A stretch of 6,344 nucleotides of DNA from NCBI GenBank assembly GCA_028287885.1, contig JAQBOT010000410.1:1-6344 (forward strand), written 5' to 3'. Origin of the DNA: Pedobacter sp. Lineage in GTDB: Bacteria > Bacteroidota > Bacteroidia > Sphingobacteriales > Sphingobacteriaceae. The position numbers were made by a program, and so were the translations under genes. Numbering within the stretch: the stretch's first letter is position 1; each line of letters opens with the position of its first letter. Shown here in pieces: positions 1-6,272 of the stretch. The notes beneath the pieces were generated by a model. That model did not search any database and was not told the DNA's origin. It worked only from the letters and a program-made list of their open reading frames with translations.

Positions 1-345
1 GCCTTCTTCATACAACATCATGATCGCTACACTGGTTACGGCCTTTGTTTGTGAGGCAATCCGGAAGATTCCATCAGACTGAAGTTTTTCCTTTTTCTGT
101 ATGTCATTATAACCTACGGCCTTAAACCAGGCGATCCTTCCATCTTTAGCAATCAGGGCTACGCCTCCATTCATATACTGCTTATTTGTCCAATCATTCA
201 TCGCCTCATCCAGGCGTTCAAGCCGCTTTGCGTCAAAACCTGCAAGATCTGCAGATGAGTTTATTAGTATTTCACGCCTTTGTGCCCGCACTGGAGCATT
301 AGATAACAGTAAGACCGCCATGGAGGCGATAAGGATTTTTTTCAT
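1..345 (-). CDS. Exported serine hydrolase, class C beta-lactamase/PBP-like family, N-terminal part only
   Basis: The frame is open from the ATG at 345-343 to the left edge, giving 115 codons without a stop; the C-terminal part lies outside the window. Residues 1-21 form a typical signal peptide (Lys-Lys, then a hydrophobic core, probable cleavage after VRA, before Gln22), so the enzyme should act in the periplasm or on the cell surface. Residues 33-56 give a helical stretch followed by the beta-strand pattern GGVALIAKDG (60-69). The catalytic SxxK motif is present as S98-Q-T-K101 within FRIASQTKAV; in this family Ser is the acyl-enzyme nucleophile and Lys the general base. The second (YxN) and third (KTG-like) motifs would lie beyond the edge and cannot be checked. 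The family includes beta-lactamases, D-amino peptidases and esterases, so the substrate is unknown. It lies 65 bp downstream of the receptor gene on the same strand. No clear Shine-Dalgarno is seen. Confidence 0.9.
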   Translation of the reverse strand, partial: MKKILIASMAVLLLSNAPVRAQRREILINSSADLAGFDAKRLERLDEAMNDWTNKQYMNGGVALIAKDGRIAWFKAVGYNDIQKKEKLQSDGIFRIASQTKAVTSVAIMMLYEEG

Positions 346-346
346 T

Positions 347-409
347 GGTTCGGTTTATCAACAACAAAATACGCTTTTGCTATGAAAACACGAAATCAAG
401 GGCCGAACC
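347..409 (-). promoter_or_regulatory. Inverted repeat over the translation start of the serine hydrolase
   Basis: GGTTCGG (347-353) and CCGAACC (403-409) are perfect 7-bp inverted copies. Read on the minus strand, the first arm lies one base after the receptor stop codon and the second ends one base before the serine hydrolase ATG. Inside lies a small nested hairpin, CAAAA (365-369) / TTTTG (375-379) with a 5-nt loop. If folded in the mRNA, the outer stem would cover the ribosome binding region of the hydrolase. A weak transcription attenuator is another possibility, but no U-tract follows. The arms are seen directly; the function is inferred. Confidence 0.35.
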
Positions 410-410
410 T

Positions 411-2870
411 CTAGCCCCCTGATTTAACCCGCTTACTTTCTGCGTCGGCGCTGCCAGAATGCTCACGTGCTGCTTTGATCTCATTACTTCCAAAACGATA
501 GGTACAGGTTAGCCGAAACACCTGGCTTTCCCATGTTTCTCTAACCACATATTTTTGAGAAGGTATGGCACTGGTGATTTTTGCTCTTTGCATATTGAAG
601 ACATCGTTTGCAGCAAACTTAAGGTTCAGCTTTTTATCCAGGAAGTTTTTACTTAATCCCAAGTCAATGGAATATTGCGGAGCAATCATTATGGTACCGT
701 ATACCTGTTTCGATTGGTAATATCCAGACATTTCAAAGTTCGTGTTGCTGTTTAGCTTGATCGTTTGATTTGAATTAAAATTGAATGCAAGCTTCCCACT
801 CTCAAATGGAACACCCAACAGATTCGGCGTCTTGAACTTGTTGTAAAACGTATTGAGGTTGTTTGTGGTACTCCACCACTTGGTGATTGCAAGTGGGTAG
901 CTCATATTAAGGTTATAAGAATCTTGGGTCGCCAGGTTTTGATTGGAGATAAAGATGGTTTTTTTCGCTGTATCTGTTAGTAGAACATCTGAAATCACGT
1001 CTTTGGTATGGCTGTAGCCCAGGGTAACGTTTAATGTTTTTTTGAAGGAGTAGGACAATTCGAAAGCATTGGTATACTGCGGCTTCAAGAAGGGATTACC
1101 AAAACGATAGGAATATAAGTCCAAATAAGATATGAAAGGGTTTAAGGATCCATAATCAGGTCGGTCTATCCTTCTGCTGTAAGACATGCCCATTTCATTG
1201 TTTTTAGACAGTTCCTGGTTGATAAAGACACTTGGAAAAAGGTTCAAATAGTGTCTGTTTACTATCTTCTGTTCAGTAATTGAGTTCCCTTTTGAATTTG
1301 TCTGTTCAGCCCTCAGGCCTACTTGAATGGATGTAGTTTTGAACTTTCTGTTGACGTTCGCATAGACGGCATTGATGTTTTCATTGTACAAAAACTGGTT
1401 GCTCCGGGTTACGTCATTTTGCCAGGCACTGTTTAGGAAGTTTTCAAAGATGTAGTTGTTATTTGTTTTAACATAGCTCGACTTCAATCCCATCTCAAGT
1501 TTCATCTCTTTATTTATTGGATAACTGTAATCAGCTTTACCAGACCAAATGGTGGTTTGGGAAGGTGTTGAGTTTCTGAAAATATAAGCGGCTTTGGAGG
1601 GTTGCAAAACAGCATTCAAGTAAATATTATTAAAATCATTATTTTCGTGTCCTTTGTATTGAGAATAGTCGGCATCAAAACTGATTTCCTGACCCAAAGT
1701 ATCCAGGGTACCCTTGTAGTTTAGGTTGTAGGTTATCCCTGTATATCTATACTTACTGGGGTTTGTGGCCGCAACGGAGGAGTCGGTTTTTAGGAGCTGA
1801 TCGCCGATCAAGGTTAATACATCAGCATCGGTATTACCCCGGGCATCATAGCCATTGAAAGCAAATCCAATGGTATTGTTGTCATTGATGAAATAATCAA
1901 GACCTCCTTTGAAGTTGCTATTTGTTCGGTATCGGTCGTTGTCGGCAGTCTGGTTGAAGAAAGTTTGATTTACGCTGGTGTTGTTTACACGCATAATATC
2001 TGTACTTCCGAAACCCTTATTCCGCGAAATATCATAGTTCCCAAAAACATTGAATTTCTTCTCCCGGTGGTTCAGCGTAAATCCGCCATTTGACTTATAA
2101 TAGTTTCCATACCCGGCTCCGGCAATTACAGAGCCATTGGTACCGTAGTTCCTGTTCTTTTTAAGCTTGATGTTGATAATTCCTGAATTACCGGCTGCAT
2201 CATATTTTGCAGATGGGTTGGTGATCAGTTCTATGGATTGAATTGCATTTCCCTCTGTAGAGCGTAGCAAATTGGCTAATTGCTCTGAAGACAAGTAGGT
2301 GGGCTTACCATCGAGCATTACGGTAACGCCTTGCTTTCCTTTGAGGCTGATCTTACCATCTTTGTCGACAGTTACGCCCGGAGATTTCTGAAGGATTTCT
2401 AAAGCGGTATTGCCGGTAGCAAGAACGCTATTTTCGACGTTGATCACCGTCTTGTCGATCTGACGTTCCACGAGTGGCTTCTGTTTCACAATCTCAACAC
2501 CCTTAAGTTGTTTTGAATCCATAACAAGTTGTATGTTGCCGAGGTTGTAGGCTGTCTTTTGAGCAGTGATTAAAAATGGACCACGTATCACTTTCTTATA
2601 CCCGATTACATAGATCGCCACCAGGTAATTGCCCTCCTTTATATTATTTAATACGTAGGTACCATTGTCTGCGGTTAGTGTCCCCTTTACTGCGACTGAG
2701 TCTTTCGCATTAAGCAAGCTTATCGTTGCATAAGGGAATGCTTTCTTTGCTTCGTCCAGTACTTTACCGGATATTTCACCAATTGCGTTATCTGTTTGCG
2801 CTTTTGAGACAGCAAAAACAAGAGAGATTAAAGATAAGGCGATGAAAAAGCTTAGGGTTTTTGTTTTCAT
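411..2870 (-). CDS. Outer-membrane beta-barrel receptor, TonB-dependent-receptor-like (CarboxypepD_reg-like plus plug plus barrel)
   Basis: The protein has 819 residues from the preferred ATG at 2870, or 822 from an in-frame ATG at 2879; numbering below uses the longer form. I prefer 2870 because it gives a standard signal peptide (MKTKT, hydrophobic core to residue 23, cleavage near SKA before Gln28). A GGAA sits 5 nt before the 2879 ATG, so that start remains possible. Residues 35-118 are a carboxypeptidase-regulatory-like beta-sandwich (GEISGKV, then DNGTYVLNNI, then GNYLVAIYVIGY). Residues 125-240 resemble a plug: ALEILQKSPGV (159-169), VMLDGKP (187-193), and IELITNPSAKYDA with SGIINIK (216-238). 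The rest, to about 797, alternates polar and aromatic residues as barrel strands do, ending with TYRFG and a charged tail. This layout matches the Bacteroidota outer-membrane beta-barrel family (PF14905 type) rather than a SusC, and no SusD lies beside it. Its cargo cannot be told from sequence. The serine hydrolase follows 65 bp downstream and may share its transcript. Confidence 0.92.
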   Translation of the reverse strand: MKTKTLSFFIALSLISLVFAVSKAQTDNAIGEISGKVLDEAKKAFPYATISLLNAKDSVAVKGTLTADNGTYVLNNIKEGNYLVAIYVIGYKKVIRGPFLITAQKTAYNLGNIQLVMDSKQLKGVEIVKQKPLVERQIDKTVINVENSVLATGNTALEILQKSPGVTVDKDGKISLKGKQGVTVMLDGKPTYLSSEQLANLLRSTEGNAIQSIELITNPSAKYDAAGNSGIINIKLKKNRNYGTNGSVIAGAGYGNYYKSNGGFTLNHREKKFNVFGNYDISRNKGFGSTDIMRVNNTSVNQTFFNQTADNDRYRTNSNFKGGLDYFINDNNTIGFAFNGYDARGNTDADVLTLIGDQLLKTDSSVAATNPSKYRYTGITYNLNYKGTLDTLGQEISFDADYSQYKGHENNDFNNIYLNAVLQPSKAAYIFRNSTPSQTTIWSGKADYSYPINKEMKLEMGLKSSYVKTNNNYIFENFLNSAWQNDVTRSNQFLYNENINAVYANVNRKFKTTSIQVGLRAEQTNSKGNSITEQKIVNRHYLNLFPSVFINQELSKNNEMGMSYSRRIDRPDYGSLNPFISYLDLYSYRFGNPFLKPQYTNAFELSYSFKKTLNVTLGYSHTKDVISDVLLTDTAKKTIFISNQNLATQDSYNLNMSYPLAITKWWSTTNNLNTFYNKFKTPNLLGVPFESGKLAFNFNSNQTIKLNSNTNFEMSGYYQSKQVYGTIMIAPQYSIDLGLSKNFLDKKLNLKFAANDVFNMQRAKITSAIPSQKYVVRETWESQVFRLTCTYRFGSNEIKAAREHSGSADAESKRVKSGG

Positions 2871-2879
2871 ATCAGGCAT

Positions 2880-3163
2880 AGTTGTTCCACATACGCTTTA
2901 AGCATATCAATCGAATATATGGATGGTTTATGTGGTTAGTTTTGTATGGATATGATGCTGAAAACGAACAAAAGGTTACATATTATTTTTATTTTTTTGT
3001 TACAATACCTTGTAGATCACGAAGTTTTCAATTGAGCAGATTATTTAAGTCCAAGAATTTGGAAAAGGAATTATTTATCTGTTCGAAAATATCGCTAACT
3101 TAAAACAATTATATCTACTTAAGCTTTATACCTATGTTCAACCATTTAACTAAAAGCCTTACT
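2880..3163. promoter_or_regulatory. Divergent intergenic region between the receptor and the lipoprotein genes
   Basis: This 284-bp AT-rich stretch must carry the promoters for both diverging genes. On the plus strand TAGTTTTG (2937-2944) matches the Bacteroidota -7 consensus TAnnTTTG exactly, but no TTG/TTTG is found at the expected -33 spacing and it would leave a leader of over 200 nt, so it is only a candidate. A T-rich run lies at about 2981-3000. A short inverted repeat TCCAA-gaat-TTGGA is at 3050-3063. I found no convincing minus-strand -7/-33 pair for the receptor. A 73-codon open frame in this region (2882-3103, plus) has no signal, domain or ribosome binding site and is probably not a gene. 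Confidence 0.45.
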
Positions 3164-3772
3164 ATGAAAAACACGATTAAGATCACTTTCCTGGCAGCCG
3201 TAATCAGCGTATCTGCAGCCTGTAAAAAAGAGACTAAGGTTCAGACAGCTGCGCCTGTTGACAGCCAGCAAATGAAAGCCGCTATGACTGCAACATCGGA
3301 CCGTATGAAAACCATTCAGTTTACTAAAGATCCTGATGTGGATTTTGCCTTAATCTTAAAAACGCAGCAACAAGGGGTGATTGACATTGCAAATCTGGAA
3401 CTAACCAGTGGTTCCGACAACTATTTAAAGGATAAAGCGAAAGAGATTATTACTAAAAATGCCGAGCTGATCAAACAGTTGGCAGCGTACATCGCAGCAA
3501 ACCCGGCACAGGCTAATGACCTGAAGTTTGATGTTATGTTGCTTTTAAATAAAGTAGGCGCAATAACCGAGGCTGATCTTAATGGAAAAGTAGATCACGA
3601 CTTTGCAACACTTATGCTGGGCTTACACCAAGCAGGTGTGGATATCTCTAAATTGGAACTTGCGTACGGACACAGAGATGCCATATTGCAAATGGCTAAC
3701 AAGATTATCGTGGAACATCAGGCTGAAGTTCAAGAGCTTAAAGCATGGCTTATTGCAAATAAAAATAAATAG
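3164..3772 (+). CDS. Probable lipoprotein with two tandem DUF305-like (ferritin-like helical) repeats
   Basis: The protein has 202 residues from the ATG at 3164. An upstream in-frame ATG at 3134 would add ten residues before the signal peptide, so I prefer 3164. Residues 1-19 are a signal peptide (MKNTIKI, then FLAAVISVSAA) followed by Cys20-Lys-Lys-Glu, which suggests lipid attachment at Cys20; the -3 residue is Ser rather than the usual Leu. Two helical repeats align without gaps at an offset of 86 residues: about 56-112 and 142-198, each with DxDFA, D-I-[AS]-[NK]-LEL and a closing [AK]-A-[YW]-[IL] helix. They resemble DUF305, a four-helix domain that often carries a His-His pair and includes metal-binding proteins such as cyanobacterial CopM. 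Here that pair reads Gln68-Gln69 in the first repeat and Leu154-His155 in the second, so canonical metal binding is doubtful. Repeat two still has His145, His155, His170 and His185. DUF4142 is the main alternative family. A bidirectional terminator follows. Confidence 0.8.
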   Translation: MKNTIKITFLAAVISVSAACKKETKVQTAAPVDSQQMKAAMTATSDRMKTIQFTKDPDVDFALILKTQQQGVIDIANLELTSGSDNYLKDKAKEIITKNAELIKQLAAYIAANPAQANDLKFDVMLLLNKVGAITEADLNGKVDHDFATLMLGLHQAGVDISKLELAYGHRDAILQMANKIIVEHQAEVQELKAWLIANKNK

Positions 3773-3831
3773 GAAAGCTAGAATTGCAATGAAGGAAAAA
3801 CTAGTTATCCTAAGAAAAGGAAACTATTGTA

Positions 3832-3870
3832 AAAAAAGGGAAGGCTACTTATCGTAGCTTTCCCTTTTTT
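3832..3870. terminator. Bidirectional intrinsic terminator between convergent genes
   Basis: A 17-bp stem pairs 3832-3848 with 3854-3870 around the 5-nt loop TTATC. The only non-Watson-Crick pair is one G-T (wobble in RNA) at 3843/3859. The stem is GC-rich near the loop and in the GGG/CCC block and ends in A6/T6, so transcripts from either strand end in a U-run (T6 at 3865-3870 on plus; the A7 at 3831-3837 gives U7 on minus). It lies 59 bp after the lipoprotein stop and 26 bp after the permease stop on the other strand, where both transcripts would need to end. Confidence 0.93.
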
Positions 3871-3896
3871 ATGTAGTAAATGTTATTGAATCTTAA

Positions 3897-5201
3897 CTAT
3901 ACCGCAGTAGCAAGTCTTTTTTTACCTACCAAGTGACCATATGATGCATAATAAAAGATCATTAGATAACAAGGAACAAGTATCCAGTAGGCTTCCTGAT
4001 TACCAAATTTGTCAACTAAACTGCCATATAGCAGCGGAATTAAAGCACCACCTGCAATTGCCATAATCATTAACGAGGAACCAACTTTTGTAAACCTTCC
4101 CAAACCTGATAGAGCCAGTGGCCAAATTGCTGGCCACATGATTGAATTTGCCAAGCCCAAGAGCGCAATGCATAATACGGAAACGTAACCATGCGTAAGA
4201 ATTGCGCCTATGGAAAATATAAAGCCAATGATTGCGCAAATCTTCAATGCCTTATGTTGAGATATGTATTTTGGAATACAAGTAATACCAATGATATATC
4301 CAACGATCATGGCAATAAGCGTACAAGTTGTGAAGAACTTGGCGGTTGACAAAGGAATATGCTGCGAAGCTCCATAACTTATGATTGAATCACCAGCTAA
4401 TACTTCTACCCCAACATATAGGAAAAGGGTTAATACGCCCAGCAAGAGATGTGGAAATTGGAATATAGATGATTTATCTTTATTAGCGGCTGCAACTATA
4501 TCATCCTCTTGATCAGTATCAATTTCAGGTAAGGTGGAGAAATAAACCAGAACGGCAAGTACAACAAGTACCACCACGATAACTGAGTACGGCATAATTA
4601 CTCTTGAAGCAAGCGCGGTAAGTTCAGTCGCTTTTTGCGATTCTGACATTTTACTCAGATTTGCAACAAGGCCATCTACATTATTCAATGCTATGGCGCC
4701 GATTGCAATTGGTGCAATTGCACCTGCAACCTTGTTACATATTCCCATGATGCTTATTCGTTTTGCGGCGCTCTCAATTGGACCCAGGATGGTAACATAA
4801 GGGTTAGACGCTGTTTGAAGGAGTGCTAATCCAGTCCCCTGAACAAACAGGCCAAATAAGAACAGCGTATAGGTGCGGGTAAGTGCAGCGGGTATAAAAA
4901 TTAAAGCTCCGATTGAGATGACGCCCAAACCAAGTGACATTCCCTTCTTAAAACCAACCTTTTTTAGTACAAGTCCAGCAGGTATTGCCATGACCAAATA
5001 GGCGATGTAAAAGGAAAAGGCGACCAGGTAGGACTCAAAGTTGTTAAGCTCGCAAGCAATTTTAAGGTAAGGGATTAAAACAGAGTTCAGCCAGGTAATA
5101 AACCCGAAAACAAAGAACAACATTCCGATAATTGCAATAGGAGGCATTCCCGCCTTTGAACCTGGCTTCATTGCTGTACTGGTTTTAACATCATCTAACA
5201 T
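3897..5201 (-). CDS. Sugar permease of the major facilitator superfamily, FucP/GluP (fucose/glucose-galactose:H+ symporter) type
   Basis: The protein has 434 residues, the usual length for this family, from the ATG at 5201. An inner Met11 precedes the first membrane helix and would be a poorer start; no Shine-Dalgarno is evident for either. It is an inner-membrane carrier with about 12 hydrophobic helices, starting at residue 21 (AIIGMLFFVFGFITWLNS), with a charged cytoplasmic loop at about 225-245 between the two six-helix halves. Family signatures are WLNSVLIPYLK (37-47), the loop KKVGFKKG (80-87), QTASNPYVTILGP (129-141) and NKVAGAIAP (156-164). The two acids essential in E. coli FucP, Asp46 in helix 1 and Glu135 in helix 4, correspond by motif to Ser40 and Gln129. 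Helix 7 carries Glu266 and Asp271 (VGVEVLAGDS), which might take over proton coupling. The substrate is probably a monosaccharide or amino sugar but is not defined. The divergent neighbour is a NagD-like phosphatase. Transcription ends at the shared hairpin at 3832-3870. Confidence 0.92.
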   Translation of the reverse strand: MLDDVKTSTAMKPGSKAGMPPIAIIGMLFFVFGFITWLNSVLIPYLKIACELNNFESYLVAFSFYIAYLVMAIPAGLVLKKVGFKKGMSLGLGVISIGALIFIPAALTRTYTLFLFGLFVQGTGLALLQTASNPYVTILGPIESAAKRISIMGICNKVAGAIAPIAIGAIALNNVDGLVANLSKMSESQKATELTALASRVIMPYSVIVVVLVVLAVLVYFSTLPEIDTDQEDDIVAAANKDKSSIFQFPHLLLGVLTLFLYVGVEVLAGDSIISYGASQHIPLSTAKFFTTCTLIAMIVGYIIGITCIPKYISQHKALKICAIIGFIFSIGAILTHGYVSVLCIALLGLANSIMWPAIWPLALSGLGRFTKVGSSLMIMAIAGGALIPLLYGSLVDKFGNQEAYWILVPCYLMIFYYASYGHLVGKKRLATAV

Positions 5202-5290
5202 AATCTGGATAATAATTTATTTATTAAAAACTAGAAAGGTAATTTTTGTTACATTATTATAACAATAGTCCAATATAGCAAGGTATTGGA

Positions 5291-5306
5291 ATTTGTCAGC
5301 ACAAAT
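5291..5306. promoter_or_regulatory. Candidate operator palindrome
   Basis: ATTTGT (5291-5296) and ACAAAT (5301-5306) are perfect inverted 6-mers around CAGC. A two-fold symmetric 16-bp site upstream of a sugar permease is the form expected for a dimeric repressor. It overlaps the weak permease promoter candidate. No regulator gene is in the window, and AT-rich 6-mers can pair by chance. Confidence 0.3.
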
Positions 5307-5486
5307 CATGATAATAAATTGCCGATTTGCACAATATAGTTACATGCTTGAGCTTGCTTCGTCATTTTAGGTCCAATTCTTAGTCGAAAACCCCCTGTAC
5401 GCCATTTTCTAAAAGTTATGTATCTTAATGCAGATTAAACACCTAAGTATTTCGAAATGTATACATTGCCGCGAAAAACCTCCACA

Positions 5487-5492
5487 AAAGGA
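5487..5492 (+). promoter_or_regulatory. Ribosome binding site of the NagD-like phosphatase
   Basis: AAAGGA lies 6 nt before the ATG at 5499. It is the clearest Shine-Dalgarno in the window and decides the start at 5499 over the in-frame ATG at 5457, which has no such site and would add 14 residues before the conserved HAD N-terminus. Confidence 0.7.
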
Positions 5493-5498
5493 AATAAT

Positions 5499-6272
5499 AT
5501 GAAACATGGACTCTTGATAGATATGGATGGGGTGATCTACAGTGGTGAATCCCTAATAGAAGGTGCTGATAAGTTTATAGCAAACTTACTTAAGAACGAT
5601 ATTCCTTTTACATTTATGACCAACAACAGCCAAAGGACACGGCTGGAGGTTGTACGAAAGTTGAAATCTTTGGACATACATGTTACTGAAGAGCATATAT
5701 ATACCAGCGCGATGGCAACAGGAAAGTTTCTGGGTGATCAAAGCTCTGGGGGAACAGCTTATGTCTTAGGCGAAGGGGGCTTACTGGCCAGCTTACATGA
5801 GAATGGGATTACACTCGTTAATACCGATCCGGAATTTGTTGTTCTCGGTGAGGGAAGAAATTTCACACTGGAGATGGTACAGCGCGCTGTTGACATGATC
5901 TTAGCAGGCGCCAAGTTTATCACCACCAATCGGGATCCTTCACCGAAAAAGCCAGGCTGGAATAATCTTGGAATTGCAGCAACTACAGCGATGATTGAAG
6001 AAGCAACCGGTAGAAAGGCCTTTGTAACTGGTAAACCCAGTCCGGTGATGATGCGCTCTTCACGCAAATACCTTGGGCTGGAGACTGCAGAAACAACCGT
6101 AATTGGTGATACAATGGAGACGGATATTCAGGGTGGCGTTCAAATGGGATATAAAACCATATTGGTTTTATCTGGCATTGCCCGGAAGGAGCGCCTGGGA
6201 CATTATGCCTTTAAACCAGACTTGGTGGTAAGTTCTGTTGCCGAAATAGAGTTTCCATTAAAGTGGTGGTAG
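5499..6272 (+). CDS. nagD: NagD-like HAD-IIA family phosphatase
   Basis: The protein has 257 residues, close to the roughly 250 of E. coli NagD. It is a soluble cytoplasmic phosphohydrolase of the haloacid dehalogenase superfamily, subfamily IIA, with the cap inserted between motifs II and III. Motif I is LIDMDGV with nucleophile Asp8 and acid/base Asp10. Motif II is TNNS (41-44). Motif III is GKPSP with Lys179. Motif IV is GDTMETD (203-209), whose acids bind Mg2+. Further stretches recall E. coli NagD from memory: YTSAMAT (68-74), AYVLGEG (87-93), GRKAF (171-175), TILVLSG (220-226) and SVAEI (246-250). NagD itself hydrolyses nucleoside monophosphates such as UMP and is named for its place in the nag operon. 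Relatives include p-nitrophenyl phosphatases and phosphoglycolate phosphatases, so the true substrate is open. It diverges from a sugar permease, which may point to sugar phosphate handling, but that is inference. Its 3' end overlaps a converging gene. Confidence 0.92.
   Translation: MKHGLLIDMDGVIYSGESLIEGADKFIANLLKNDIPFTFMTNNSQRTRLEVVRKLKSLDIHVTEEHIYTSAMATGKFLGDQSSGGTAYVLGEGGLLASLHENGITLVNTDPEFVVLGEGRNFTLEMVQRAVDMILAGAKFITTNRDPSPKKPGWNNLGIAATTAMIEEATGRKAFVTGKPSPVMMRSSRKYLGLETAETTVIGDTMETDIQGGVQMGYKTILVLSGIARKERLGHYAFKPDLVVSSVAEIEFPLKWW

Larger units (their letters stand above)
5202..5498. promoter_or_regulatory. Divergent intergenic region between the permease and the phosphatase genes
   Basis: This 297-bp AT-rich stretch must hold promoters for both diverging genes. 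For the permease a weak candidate reads, on the minus strand, TTTG (5305-5302), 16 nt, then TACCTTG (5285-5279), one T short of the TAnnTTTG consensus and with a short spacer. For the phosphatase the closest plus-strand match is TATCTTAA (5421-5428), without a -33 element. Besides the inverted repeat at 5291-5306, there is TTGTTA (5246-5251) / TAACAA (5260-5265) around an 8-nt loop in the permease leader. CAATATAG occurs twice, near 5271 and 5332. I see no ORF or RNA gene here. Confidence 0.4.

Noticed and set aside
388..398. The 11-mer AACACGAAATC, which recurs near the right edge (6333-6343)
   Set aside because: The match is short, its flanks differ, and one copy is inside coding sequence; chance is the simplest explanation and there is no target-site or element structure.
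411..2870. SusC/SusD polysaccharide utilisation locus
   Set aside because: The receptor is shorter than typical SusC proteins, matches the PF14905-type layout better, and has no SusD, glycosidase or sensor next to it in the window.
2882..3103. 73-codon plus-strand open frame in the receptor/lipoprotein gap
   Set aside because: It has no ribosome binding site, signal or recognisable domain, has an odd Phe/Tyr-rich composition from T-rich DNA, and fills a region that must hold two promoters.
3603..3857. 84-codon plus-strand frame overlapping the lipoprotein end and the terminator
   Set aside because: It is mostly inside the lipoprotein gene in another frame and ends inside the terminator stem; its Trp/Lys-rich content looks like a shadow.
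4012..4239. 75-codon minus-strand frame inside the permease gene
   Set aside because: It lies wholly inside a well-supported membrane protein gene in another frame.
5342..5361. Short GCTTG direct repeats in the divergent region
   Set aside because: Two adjacent 5-mers with no further copies or symmetry are too little to call a repeat or site.
5759..6067. 102-codon minus-strand frame antisense to the phosphatase
   Set aside because: It is antisense to a gene with all HAD motifs intact, and has no promoter or ribosome binding site that I can see.
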